The notes: a model not told the origin generated them from the sequence alone. Shown: positions 17,551-26,712, numbered from the stretch's first letter. The stretch is 56,524 nucleotides of DNA from an uncultured Nodularia sp. (GCA_903911355.1 CAIWDD010000071.1:1-56524); one strand, 5' to 3'. Translations and numbers: made by a program.

Positions 17551-19143
17551 TTAAATTCTCAAAATTTTTAACACAATTCTTGGTAACTGGTTGACTGTTT
17601 TGATATTCTCTATCTTCTCAGGACTGGGTGTATTTAGGGTTTCTCCAGTATTTCCTGAGACTGGTATCTGGTCAATATAGCTTTGAGATCCTAAGTCTAA
17701 TTGTGAGTTAAATTCCCCCCTTTGAGGATCCGCTATTTTTTTTTGCAGAGCTAAAACCCCAGGGCTTAATTCAGGGATGGGATATCCTTGGCTTTCTATC
17801 CACTTTCTAATCAGAGGAGATGAATAGTGACTCGGTTGTGCATTTCCCGTCCCATCTTGTGGGATTACTACTTGCAACTCTTCACGAGCACGGATTAATT
17901 CCGGTGTCTTTTGATTTTCAGATACACTTCTATCCATCTGCTGGAAGTCCTCAGCAGCTACATCTGTTTTATCTGGTAAAACCTCCAGGCGTTTTAAGTA
18001 AGGAAAAGTGCTGTTGAGAAGCACACCATGATCTTTTATCCCCAGTTGCTTGCAGTTGATGGGGTCTCTAGTCTTGTTTTGCTGTGCAAACTCCTCATCT
18101 ATAGGGTGATTCAATAAATTTTGCTGGGGAAATGTAGCTAGCACTTCTGTAATATCTGCCGTAATTTTAAAAGACTGATTAGCTAATAGCACGACCTCGC
18201 CCAATTCTGTGAGTGCGCCATACAAATGGATGTCTGCCAAAATCAGCTGGGATTGACAATCCACGGGAATACAAATTGCAGAGCTAATTTTAATTGGTAA
18301 AGTGCTGTCTGGTAAAGGCTGCCAAACCTGGGTGAAAATATCTGAGCCTGTAGGCGATCGCAGCTCAATTAGTAGTTCCAAAGCATAAAGACGTTCTGGA
18401 GCTTTTTCACCTTCCCAATTTATCTGGTCTTGTAGCTCCACTCGCCCCCGAATCACTGCTGTTTCTCCCCAAGGAGCAATGTAGGTTTCTCGATCTAAGC
18501 TCAACGATAGCGGTAGCGGTGGTTTCATAGATAAAGTATCCTCAACCCTATGATCATCTGACACAGTTTCAGTGCTGTTTAAACCTACAGCCATGAAATT
18601 TTCTCCCCTCTGTTGGGCTGTTTCACCTTGCAATAAGGCTGGACTAACAGGCTGACTTATAACTGCGTTGTCCATTGCTATTGCAATTCCTAAATCACTT
18701 AGGCTGATAATACTGGTTGTAGTAGGGTGAAATAGTGGTAAATTTAATACCCGATTTTCGTCCGTGGGGCATGGACTCCATACCCCAGTAGATTGTTGAA
18801 ACAATACTTCTAGATATATGGAGTATTGCCAGGATTTACCGAGCAAATCTGACATCAAATCCGCAGAGCATTGGAATTCCCAAGTTCCTGGTTTGAGGTA
18901 GGTAAAAGGAATTACCGAGATTAAACCTTGTCTATCAGTCCGCCGCCATTGCTTGTGAATTAACCGCTTTGAGGGGATCTGTTGAGTTGATGAGTGTGTT
19001 ACCCGTATTTCTACCTCGGTATTACCCAGGTGAGAACGAGCCAAAACTCTGTAGATACCTTCCGAAATTTCTAAGTTTGGGAATTGCAGGTTATACCAAG
19101 AGCGATCGCCCTGTTTCTGTATGAGAAATTGCCAGTTTTCCAT
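17551..19143 (-). CDS. conserved cyanobacterial protein of unknown function (530 aa), possible fifth member of the vWA-tubulin-motor gene set
   Basis: I do not recognise a named family. Residues 1-120 look like an all-beta domain ('GDRSWYNLQFPNLEISEGIYRV', 'RVLARSHLGNTEVEIRVTH', 'LKPGTWEFQCSADLMSDLLGKSW'). Residues about 205-330 form a second beta-rich, Ig- or C2-like segment ('LPLSLSLDRETYIAPWGETAVIRGRVEL'). The rest is low-complexity and polar, with no signal peptide and no membrane helix. It ends at 'RIVLKILRI', which is abrupt for a protein with such a long linker, so the C-terminus may be shorter than in relatives. It lies 152 bases after the MotB-like gene on the same strand; co-transcription is possible but looser than within the preceding four genes. 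Confidence 0.6.
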   Translation of the reverse strand: MENWQFLIQKQGDRSWYNLQFPNLEISEGIYRVLARSHLGNTEVEIRVTHSSTQQIPSKRLIHKQWRRTDRQGLISVIPFTYLKPGTWEFQCSADLMSDLLGKSWQYSIYLEVLFQQSTGVWSPCPTDENRVLNLPLFHPTTTSIISLSDLGIAIAMDNAVISQPVSPALLQGETAQQRGENFMAVGLNSTETVSDDHRVEDTLSMKPPLPLSLSLDRETYIAPWGETAVIRGRVELQDQINWEGEKAPERLYALELLIELRSPTGSDIFTQVWQPLPDSTLPIKISSAICIPVDCQSQLILADIHLYGALTELGEVVLLANQSFKITADITEVLATFPQQNLLNHPIDEEFAQQNKTRDPINCKQLGIKDHGVLLNSTFPYLKRLEVLPDKTDVAAEDFQQMDRSVSENQKTPELIRAREELQVVIPQDGTGNAQPSHYSSPLIRKWIESQGYPIPELSPGVLALQKKIADPQRGEFNSQLDLGSQSYIDQIPVSGNTGETLNTPSPEKIENIKTVNQLPRIVLKILRI

Positions 19144-19295
19144 TATCAGTTATGACAAAACCGAAGAGCAGCCGAGTAAGATTGTGGATCATATTGCTTG
19201 CAAGTTTACCTCAGTAACTAGCAATTTCCTCACCTAATGTTAGCATTTGTCTACAAATACCCTAATATTGAGAATCTGCTTCACAATAACTTCAA

Positions 19296-19955
19296 CTACT
19301 TAACGGTTCGCTCTTCACCCAACCGGGTAAAACGGATTTCAATGCGGCGGCGGTTCTGATCTGGTGCACGTACTACGGGAGCAAATTCCCCACTAGGTAA
19401 TATTAACTGAGCCGCCGAATAAGCACGGAAGGACAATCCCGGAAGTTTTTTGTCTTTAACCTGAATATTACGCAGCTGTTGGACTACCGCTAAAGCACGC
19501 ATTAACCCCAAATCAGCATTAGAACCCGCTTGTAGTTTCTCTAATTCCAATCCACCACGGGCGACATTTTCCAAATTCAAGTCTAGGTTACTGGCAATAT
19601 TACCATTGGGCTGACCGTCAGTATGTCCGATCACCTCTATAACATCGATATTATACTGTTTACTTGCCCTTTCAATTTCCGGGAAGATTTTTGTCGCAAT
19701 GTAATTATAAAAACTTGGGTTAATTATTGCACTTCCAGAATCAAATCTATGCTTAGGGTCATCTGGAATCAGAATAATTGGGGGTGTCTCTAGTTGCCTA
19801 TCTACTAACTCCGGTTTTTGATTAACAAACGACCTAATGATAAAAAGTAACAAAAACAACAGCAGTATCATAAAGGCATTAGACATTAAATCTGTAAAAG
19901 CTGTGGAAATATTTAATTCTTCATGATAATCATTACGTTGCCAACGTCTAGCCAT
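19296..19955 (-). CDS. MotB/ZorB-like stator protein with OmpA peptidoglycan-binding domain
   Basis: 219 residues with a short cytoplasmic N-terminus, then one membrane helix (about 24-46). D22 in 'TAFTDLMSNAFMILL' sits where MotB and ZorB carry the ion-binding aspartate. The C-terminal OmpA-like domain has 'EVIGHTDGQPNG', 'DLGLMRALAVVQQLR' and 'NRRRIEIRF', the usual peptidoglycan-binding pattern. It should pair with the MotA/ExbB-like protein encoded 23 bases upstream to form an ion-driven stator anchored to the wall. This is not the flagellar MotB, since cyanobacteria lack flagella. Fold and membrane topology are well supported; the role is inferred. Confidence 0.88.
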   Translation of the reverse strand: MARRWQRNDYHEELNISTAFTDLMSNAFMILLLFLLLFIIRSFVNQKPELVDRQLETPPIILIPDDPKHRFDSGSAIINPSFYNYIATKIFPEIERASKQYNIDVIEVIGHTDGQPNGNIASNLDLNLENVARGGLELEKLQAGSNADLGLMRALAVVQQLRNIQVKDKKLPGLSFRAYSAAQLILPSGEFAPVVRAPDQNRRRIEIRFTRLGEERTVK

Positions 19956-19978
19956 ATTTTCCTATTTAAATGTCAAAT

Positions 19979-21703
19979 TTATTTATTATGAGTAAAATTA
20001 TCTATGATTTCATCTTCAGGGTTCAATGTTGAGCTTTTTACTTCCGTTCGTAACCGATAAATTTCATGTTTAGCATCATTGAGATGGTGAATACAATCTT
20101 GCAAATTACCATTGATATCTTGATTTACTGCTGTTTGTTTGTTCACACCTTCCAGCAATAGGTTACCTATATTCTGATATTGTGTAACCAGAGTAGAATT
20201 ACTACTATTCATTAACTGTGATATATTGTCATAATTCCTATCTATTTGCTGAGATATATTACCCAGAGATGTATTAACTGTTCCACCGTGTTTACTGATA
20301 ATTTCTACGAAGCCTTGCATATCTAAAGTAATTTGCTGCAACCCCTTAGCCTTATCCATCAGGTTATTTTCTAACTGTTCAATTCTAGTTACAGCCTTAG
20401 CAAAGCCATTGACCATTTCCTGAGAAATATTACCAGCTTGATTATTTATTGTCTGGATAAAATCTCGTAAATCACCGGAAATCGCCTCTAAACTTCCAGC
20501 CTCATTCATCAGGTTACTTTCTAATTGCTCAAGTCTGGTTACTGCGATCGCAAAACTATCAGATCCTTCCTTAAGTTGAGGTATAATCTCACCCAGAGAC
20601 TTTTGATTAACACGATTTAAATCTAATATTTGGGATGATATTTGATTAACGCTCTTAATTTCCCCTCCCAGTGCTTGCAGTTGCACTACCAATGAATTAA
20701 ATGATGTGGTTGTATTAGCTAAACTTCCAGCAGAGTTAGAAAATCTCTCCTCTATCTGCGTTAAATTATTAGTCGCTGCTAATAACTTCTCAGGAAATTG
20801 ACTATTAGCAAAGATGTTCGCAGCATCTTTAAATATCTGAGATTTAGCATTGAGTTGATATATGGCAATGTCAAACTGATGAGCAGCAGCAGATATAGTA
20901 CCTGCTGACTCTGTAAACTTTTCATAAACTTGTCTGGCCAAATCTGTCGCTTGCTGATTCCCTGCGATTATTTGTTCTGCGACCTTAGCCATAGAACTTT
21001 CCACCGCATCTCGCACAGTCACACCAAATCTACTTAGAAACTCATCCTGCTGTTCTACCATCCTATTGACTATTTTATCCAGGCGAGTATCACCTTGAAC
21101 TTCAGGCAGGTAAATATTATCTAAATAGTCTTCTAAGGAACTGACAACCTGATACTTAAGAGCGCCAGTATTAAATTTCCAGTTAACTATTGTTAGCACC
21201 GCACTAAAGAATAATCCCGTCAAACTAGTGACAAAGGCAATACTCATCCCAGATAATGATTGTTGTATTTGACCTACTAAATCATTAATATTACCAGCAG
21301 CAGTATTATTCAGGGTTTCACTCAGCGCAGATAAATTAATTGTGATGCCAAAAAAAGTACCCAGTAACCCAAAAGCTAAGAGCAAATTGGGGATAATGCG
21401 GCACAAATATTCTATTTGTTCAATAGAAAAGCCTGTAAACTTTTCTTGACTATAAACTTGGTCGATTAATGCGGCTGTATTAACTTGATCTAACTGACTG
21501 CTAGCTTTTTCAAATCTGCTTTTTAATGTGGTGATTATTTTGGGTTGTACCCCTCCTGGAGCATCATTAATTAGTCTTTGTACTTTCTCCGCTACATCTT
21601 GCAAATACTTATACAAACTCCAGCGCATCCAGATAGTAAGTATGGATGGTATAACAATGACCACTAGCGTAGCCAAAATTAATTCCCCTGGTATTGATGT
21701 CAT
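19979..21703 (-). CDS. MotA/TolQ/ExbB (ZorA)-like membrane protein with long helical tail
   Basis: 574 residues. TM1 is at about 6-25; TM2 (about 104-124) and TM3 (about 153-175) carry the MotA/ExbB signature 'LLLAFGLLGTFFGIT' and 'GMSIAFVTSLTGLFFSAVL'. After residue 200 comes about 370 residues of mostly helical, coiled-coil-like sequence. It includes two near-identical 50-residue units (387-436 and 437-486, each opening AVTRxEQLExNLM). A large cytoplasmic tail on a MotA-type core is the hallmark of ZorA in Zorya anti-phage systems. No zorC, zorD or zorE is present. The partner MotB-like gene follows 23 bases downstream, and the tubulin-like gene ends 49 bases upstream. Confidence 0.87.
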   Translation of the reverse strand: MTSIPGELILATLVVIVIPSILTIWMRWSLYKYLQDVAEKVQRLINDAPGGVQPKIITTLKSRFEKASSQLDQVNTAALIDQVYSQEKFTGFSIEQIEYLCRIIPNLLLAFGLLGTFFGITINLSALSETLNNTAAGNINDLVGQIQQSLSGMSIAFVTSLTGLFFSAVLTIVNWKFNTGALKYQVVSSLEDYLDNIYLPEVQGDTRLDKIVNRMVEQQDEFLSRFGVTVRDAVESSMAKVAEQIIAGNQQATDLARQVYEKFTESAGTISAAAHQFDIAIYQLNAKSQIFKDAANIFANSQFPEKLLAATNNLTQIEERFSNSAGSLANTTTSFNSLVVQLQALGGEIKSVNQISSQILDLNRVNQKSLGEIIPQLKEGSDSFAIAVTRLEQLESNLMNEAGSLEAISGDLRDFIQTINNQAGNISQEMVNGFAKAVTRIEQLENNLMDKAKGLQQITLDMQGFVEIISKHGGTVNTSLGNISQQIDRNYDNISQLMNSSNSTLVTQYQNIGNLLLEGVNKQTAVNQDINGNLQDCIHHLNDAKHEIYRLRTEVKSSTLNPEDEIIDNFTHNK

Positions 21704-21752
21704 GATACTTCCTTGATTATGAAATGTTTGAGAGGATGCTTAGTAAACGAAA

Positions 21753-24700
21753 TTAATTTAAGAATTGGTCTAAAATTCTTTGTTTTTGACGCTCGTAATC
21801 TTCTTGAGTAATCAGACCATCTCCTAAAAGGTCTTGTAAATTCTTTAAGTCTAACCGCATTTGTGCCCCAGTATCGGTATATTGCACCGATTCACCATCT
21901 ACTATCTCGCCCACAAGAGATTTTCTGCTATCTGAGCTTTGTGGTAAACTATTTTCTGGAGTCGTTGAATTAAATTTATCATTCATTTTTCTGCGGAACC
22001 TGAGAAGAATTCCTCCTTTAGTTCCAGGTTGATTGTTAATTAATGCATTCCTGTAAGGATAGTTAGGATGTTCCTGTGGTAACTTGTCAACTTCATTGAC
22101 AAAGCTGTTGAATTTGGGTAGATATTCACTTTTCCACAGTTCAGGTTGTCTTTCCATAGCAGAAATTTCCTGATCTAAAATACCTTGCAAAGCTAATTTC
22201 ATATCCTGACGGTTCGCCAGTTCCTCTAAAGCCTGTCCCCATTCTGAACTGAGAGCAGCTGTGGAGTAACAGTCGCGCAAATCATCATAATATTCAAACT
22301 CTAACTGCTGATTTTGCAGGTTGGTCTGTAATAGTTGTAGACCTAAACAGGGATAGAAAACATTTTCTAATTGTTCTATTGTCACTGCATCTGGTGGAAT
22401 AATATCTGGGAAAACCACACGGTAATCATTATGTAGAGAAGCGCTCCGGGAATTCTGTTCCCTGAGGTAATAGTTACGCATTCTTTCCAGACTATTAATT
22501 AATCTCAGAGGAAACCCACCATACTCATTGACAAATAAAATTTCATCCTCAGTTTGCAAGGATTTTAAGACTGTGGGCGAAATCCCTAAATCTGTAGTCA
22601 GCAAAGATTTAAACTGTCTGACTTCTAATTCATCGGTATCTTTAAAGCCTACTAATTGACTAGTTTTACCAGGATCATCCCAAAAATAGGGATCACTCAA
22701 ACTCAGTGGTAATAGGGGTTTAGCTTCTTCCATAATTTGTGCTAAACGGGTTGAACGTGCGGTTGAGTAGTTTTGCATAAAGCGCCTAATTACCGATTTG
22801 ACAATATTAGTACCCCGTGAAGCAAACATACTGTCAATTCTCAAATTCATCTCCGTTTGTAGCAGTTCTTGGGTGGTGCGTTCCTTCTCTAAGAAACTGG
22901 TCAAAGACTTTCCTCTACCACTTGGTTCTGTAATTTCTGAACTGATGAGGGCTAACTGGGAACGTAAGTCATCTACAGGTAACATAGTTTGGTGACAGCG
23001 TTCGATGTCTTCATCATCAAATATGGCTTCACCACTCATTTCATCAAAATTCAAATCCCGTAACTCTCTATCTTGTCTTTCGTAAATGTTTTTTAAGTCA
23101 TTTAATAGGCTGTCAAAAGCACTAGTTTGACTAATTTTATCCTGTACGTATGTTTGCAGTTTATTGACAACTCGTAGTGCTTCTTGTCGTACAGTTAAAT
23201 CAAAGTTATGTTTGATAATTTTCTGAACTTGTTGCAAAGCTGTTTTAATTTCTGTTTGAAAGTTTTGATTTTTATTATTAAATTTGGGGATGACAAATTT
23301 AGCCTCGATATCTGTAAGAACCTGTTCAGTTTCAACCCAGACTCTATCTACGTCTTCAGGTGTTCTCATGTTCGCAAAATCATTGAGAGACGCTTGTATA
23401 TCCCGTTGGTAATCGTTTAACTCATGTTGCAGTGCATCTAACCAATCACGGCTACTTTTGAGGGAAAAATTAGACTTATTGGGTGTGAGTAGCTGAGTGA
23501 GATAATCCTGAATATCACTCTGGAGTTGTTTGGTTAAGTTAGGAGTTAATTCCATTAACTTGGTTAACCATTGTCCTCTAGTACTTTCAGTTTCTCCTGG
23601 TTGTACTTTACGGAACTGCTCGCGGAATTCTTTAGGTAGTCTTTGACGTAAATTATTTCTGTCGTCCTTATTTTCACACTCATTAATTAACTTATTGATT
23701 TTATTTTTCCATGTGATAATGCTGTTGTTAAATGTGCTATTGTATTCTTCCACTCCCTCTGATAGTTTAGTAATTAAACCATCCCTAGTAACCAGGTCAT
23801 TATGCCAATGGCACTCTAGGAGGAATTGCTGTAATAAATCCCGGGGATCAGGGCTTTGACTTTTACCATTTAACCAAAAATTCACCAGTTCTAACCCAAC
23901 TTTGTTTAAGGAAATTTGGACTACGGCATCCCGGCGAAAATAAATAGCAGATAATCCAAATGTGAGGTAACGCTGGGGATTAGGACGGGGGTGTTTATCC
24001 CAATCAATAATGTGTTGTAAAAAATTATCTCTGTTACCTTTAATGATTGGTGCTAATTCACTACTAAAATCAAGGGAAATTTTATGAGCAATAACGTTGC
24101 ATAATTTGCCTTGGTTGAGGATTGTATATTCGCCGCTGGTTTGATGCGAAACTAAATAAGTATAATCAAAGGGTGAACGTTGTTCCCTGACATACACAGG
24201 ATTTTGGATGTCATAACAAGCTTCAAATTTTGTCCCTGGACGGTTATAGTAGTCTAGTTCTTTGAGAGCAGCATAGGTATTCGCATTCATGCTGGGAGCA
24301 TTGCCATACAGTTCTGGACTAATAACTAAATAACCGCAAAATCTAGCACCTTGATCACCATAAGAATGTCTGAGACTGTAAGCAATATCCAAAAACATCC
24401 CGCTACCTGTACCACCGCACAGGGAACCTACTACAAAAATACTTAATCCCGGCTCTACTTTCAGACCGGACCTGAGTAAATAAGCCTCGTGTCCTCTGGT
24501 ACGTTCTTCAGCGTTTTTGATAGCTAATTGTATTTTCTGGTGGTTGTGGAAAAAAGCTAATCTTCCTACTGGTCTAATCCCTTTAGCACCGTCTTCTACT
24601 GCTTTAATATTACGCAATAACTGGGGGGGGAACCATCTACCAATGTGGTCATAGGGTCCATAATCGTTGTATTCTGAACGCCTTTCTAACCCTTCAACAA

Positions 24701-24989
24701 AAGTAGTCACTTCTCTGGATGACATGGTAGCGGTGACTTTTTCTGATTGCTGAAAACTCAGATCAACACCATGATAAATACTCCCGGTGCGAATACCGCT
24801 GACTTGAGTGGCGGCTTTATCGGTGTCAATGTGGACAAAACTGACAATGGGGAGGTTTTTTAAATCCCCATATTTGTCTACTATTAAGCGCCGAATTCGC
24901 ATTAAAACATCCCTACCAGTCCCACCCAATCCTATACAAACTGTGCGGTTGATTCCTTGATATTGTTGTTCATTGCTGGCTGCGTTCAT
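21753..24989 (-). CDS. tubulin/FtsZ-superfamily GTPase-like protein (Tubulin_2/FtsZl type), 1078 aa
   Basis: The N-terminal 350 residues have a tubulin/FtsZ nucleotide-binding fold. They start with 'TVCIGLGGTGRDVLMRIRRL' (phosphate loop near 20-25), then 'FVHIDTD' and the tubulin signature as GGTGSG at 192-197 within 'VGSLCGGTGSGMFLD'. The remaining 700 residues are helical and probably partly coiled coil. The last 30 residues (about 1048-1078) resemble a SHOCT helix pair ('LQDLLGDGLITQEDYERQKQ'). It is three times longer than FtsZ, which is encoded separately at 30.5 kb, so it is a second tubulin-like protein. A published computational study (Makarova and Koonin, Biology Direct 2010, from memory) placed such FtsZ-like proteins in gene sets with vWA and OmpA-type proteins and predicted membrane remodelling. 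The vWA gene lies 19 bases upstream. Confidence 0.88.
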   Translation of the reverse strand: MNAASNEQQYQGINRTVCIGLGGTGRDVLMRIRRLIVDKYGDLKNLPIVSFVHIDTDKAATQVSGIRTGSIYHGVDLSFQQSEKVTATMSSREVTTFVEGLERRSEYNDYGPYDHIGRWFPPQLLRNIKAVEDGAKGIRPVGRLAFFHNHQKIQLAIKNAEERTRGHEAYLLRSGLKVEPGLSIFVVGSLCGGTGSGMFLDIAYSLRHSYGDQGARFCGYLVISPELYGNAPSMNANTYAALKELDYYNRPGTKFEACYDIQNPVYVREQRSPFDYTYLVSHQTSGEYTILNQGKLCNVIAHKISLDFSSELAPIIKGNRDNFLQHIIDWDKHPRPNPQRYLTFGLSAIYFRRDAVVQISLNKVGLELVNFWLNGKSQSPDPRDLLQQFLLECHWHNDLVTRDGLITKLSEGVEEYNSTFNNSIITWKNKINKLINECENKDDRNNLRQRLPKEFREQFRKVQPGETESTRGQWLTKLMELTPNLTKQLQSDIQDYLTQLLTPNKSNFSLKSSRDWLDALQHELNDYQRDIQASLNDFANMRTPEDVDRVWVETEQVLTDIEAKFVIPKFNNKNQNFQTEIKTALQQVQKIIKHNFDLTVRQEALRVVNKLQTYVQDKISQTSAFDSLLNDLKNIYERQDRELRDLNFDEMSGEAIFDDEDIERCHQTMLPVDDLRSQLALISSEITEPSGRGKSLTSFLEKERTTQELLQTEMNLRIDSMFASRGTNIVKSVIRRFMQNYSTARSTRLAQIMEEAKPLLPLSLSDPYFWDDPGKTSQLVGFKDTDELEVRQFKSLLTTDLGISPTVLKSLQTEDEILFVNEYGGFPLRLINSLERMRNYYLREQNSRSASLHNDYRVVFPDIIPPDAVTIEQLENVFYPCLGLQLLQTNLQNQQLEFEYYDDLRDCYSTAALSSEWGQALEELANRQDMKLALQGILDQEISAMERQPELWKSEYLPKFNSFVNEVDKLPQEHPNYPYRNALINNQPGTKGGILLRFRRKMNDKFNSTTPENSLPQSSDSRKSLVGEIVDGESVQYTDTGAQMRLDLKNLQDLLGDGLITQEDYERQKQRILDQFLN

Positions 24990-25008
24990 AGAAATATTCC
25001 CCTATAGA

Positions 25009-26163
25009 CTATTTTTTGATTTGGATATTCATTTCATAATCGCGTTGGCGATTATCCGGACAACTGAGCCTAAATTTAGACCCAGAGATGGCGGTACGGG
25101 AGGCAATTTCCCGTCCGTTATAATGAATCGGTGGTAAGTTTGAACTTAATGGGACTAAGTAGAGTTTCTCACCCTGTCGTTCTAAGTAGGCTCTGACCTC
25201 TCCACCCGGACAGGGGATAGAGTCTGGATAAGTTCCGTCGTCTTCACCAATGGCGATTTTTTGCTTATTCTTTAACCGACATATTTGTTCTTCTTGTTCT
25301 GGAATTTCTATCGATAATTGCCAATTTTTCTGTGCGCGGTGTAGTTTATATGCCCAAGCGCATAAACTAGCGATGATTAAAAGTAAAATTAAACCTGGGA
25401 GCCATAACTGTTGCCTTAAATAGGGATTAACTAAACAAGTTTCTCGATTACCTGGTGCTGGTGTGCAAAATTCTTGAACTGTCGGCTTAATATCAACAAC
25501 AGTTAATGTATATGGTTTATTTTCCCCTGTGGTGATGGAGAGCGATCGCCTGTTCATGGGTAATATTTCCATCCAAGCTTGTCGCTCTTGACTTTCTGGA
25601 GAATTAGCAATTCTTAATGGACTATCAGCAGGGGTTTCTATCCATATGTCTGAGGTAATTCCCGGTTCTGTAAATAAAGGTGCATCAGTTAACCAGATAA
25701 CAGATTGTGGCTTAATTACTTGTCCTCTTTGCAGGCGATGATGATTAATTTGAGCAATACCTTGATAAACCCTTAACTCAGCACGCTGAATATCTGTACC
25801 GTAATACTTGCTATTAGATGTTAAGGGAATTTTTTCCAATAGTTGTGCAATATTTTCCTCACTTCTATCAATATACTTAATCTGTTCTCCCAAAGGATTG
25901 ATACTAGGTGTCAATTCTCCTAACAGCACATCCCTAGCAAAAGGAACAATGTAGATATAGTCTCCCGGTTGAATGCTGTCTTCAACGATTTGACGCAACC
26001 GAATCCGAGCTTGATCATTCAAGCCAACGCTTTCTGTCAAATCAATAGCCAAGATGACATCTCGTCCACTACTGAGCCGAGAGACCAAATTTAATCCGAG
26101 TTGTTGTGTAGGAGTGAGTTTTTCTCCGGGGGAAATTCTTGTTAAAGTCACTGAGACAGCCAC
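25009..26163 (-). CDS. membrane-anchored von Willebrand A (vWA) domain protein with FHA-like C-terminus
   Basis: 384 residues from a GTG start. A vWA domain covers about 33-225. The MIDAS metal site is visible as D41-L-T43-x-S45, with T123 ('YYGTD') and D160 ('VIWLTDAP'). One membrane helix lies at about 253-272. The C-terminal 110 residues are beta-rich with 'KIAIGEDDG', 'EVRAYLERQGEKLYLVPL' and 'YNGREI', a layout that resembles a degenerate FHA domain (inference). It is the first gene of the set; a terminator for the neighbouring small gene lies upstream (26403-26425), so the promoter should be within 26164-26402. Its likely role is to bind a partner or surface ligand and pass a signal to the tubulin-like protein. 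Confidence 0.85.
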   Translation of the reverse strand: MAVSVTLTRISPGEKLTPTQQLGLNLVSRLSSGRDVILAIDLTESVGLNDQARIRLRQIVEDSIQPGDYIYIVPFARDVLLGELTPSINPLGEQIKYIDRSEENIAQLLEKIPLTSNSKYYGTDIQRAELRVYQGIAQINHHRLQRGQVIKPQSVIWLTDAPLFTEPGITSDIWIETPADSPLRIANSPESQERQAWMEILPMNRRSLSITTGENKPYTLTVVDIKPTVQEFCTPAPGNRETCLVNPYLRQQLWLPGLILLLIIASLCAWAYKLHRAQKNWQLSIEIPEQEEQICRLKNKQKIAIGEDDGTYPDSIPCPGGEVRAYLERQGEKLYLVPLSSNLPPIHYNGREIASRTAISGSKFRLSCPDNRQRDYEMNIQIKK

Positions 26164-26402
26164 GCCAATATAATGTAAGAATTATTGCACATCATGCAGG
26201 AAATCACGTCATCTTGAGACTGGCAGTAATTCTGCTATGTGTATTATAGTATATGCGTATATTTAGTTTTGATCACGAGTAATCTTAAATTAACACTTTA
26301 CCAGCCCTAAATAATTTATGAAATCTCACTTATGGAGTATTGACTTTTGTGTTATAAAAGTGGTAGTAGAGTTAGATTTATTATTTCAAGAATTAAAAGT
26401 AC
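26164..26402. promoter_or_regulatory. presumed promoter region of the vWA-tubulin-motor gene set
   Basis: AT-rich, gene-free DNA between the vWA start and the terminator of the preceding minus-strand gene. A TATTATAG-like -10 candidate is visible on the plus strand near 26240. No clear operator was seen, and the exact promoter is not resolved. Confidence 0.45.
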
Positions 26403-26425
26403 AAAAAAAGACCCTGATTAGGGCC
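26403..26425 (-). terminator. intrinsic terminator of the 81-residue gene
   Basis: On the minus strand stem GGCCCT/AGGGTC with an AATC loop (26410-26425) is followed by seven T's (26403-26409). It separates the 81-residue gene from the vWA gene set. Confidence 0.85.
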
Positions 26426-26464
26426 ACTTCAAATCAGAGAAAATGGGGAAGTAAATTTTTACGA

Positions 26465-26710
26465 TCAAATATTATAGCGGTTGCGATAGTAGTCCAAAAT
26501 TTCCTCTAGGCGTTGCTGACTTTCTGAAGCTAAATGGGATGTCATAGAAATCTCTAAGCCAGCAATTTGACTTTGCTTGTAATCGAATTCGGGAGATGAT
26601 TGGGGAATTAAACCCACTTGTACGCCTTCAATTTGACGCAAATGAGCCGCGATTTCTCGATAAACCGCCAGAGGTAAACCAGCAAATTCAATTTTTTTTT
26701 GAGTTTCCAT
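26465..26710 (-). CDS. small conserved-looking protein of unknown function (81 aa)
   Basis: Starts at ATG 26710; an upstream in-frame TTG at 26719 is less likely. The sequence (METQKKIEFAGLPLAVYREI...) is an even mix of charged and hydrophobic residues. It contains a likely helix 'PLAVYREIAAHLRQIEGVQVGLIPQ' (read as two parts: PLAVYREIAAHLRQ and EGVQVGLIPQ) and a C-terminal 'QRLEEILDYYRNRY' helix. It is acidic to neutral, soluble, and lacks a signal or membrane segment. A good terminator 40 bases downstream supports it as a real gene. Function unknown; it does not look like part of the vWA gene set because the terminator separates them. Confidence 0.7.
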   Translation of the reverse strand: METQKKIEFAGLPLAVYREIAAHLRQIEGVQVGLIPQSSPEFDYKQSQIAGLEISMTSHLASESQQRLEEILDYYRNRYNI

Positions 26711-26712
26711 CT

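Noticed and set aside
17551-26163. Classical Zorya system
   Set aside because: The ZorA/ZorB-like pair is present, but there is no ZorC, ZorD helicase or ZorE nuclease; the tubulin-like and vWA genes replace them.
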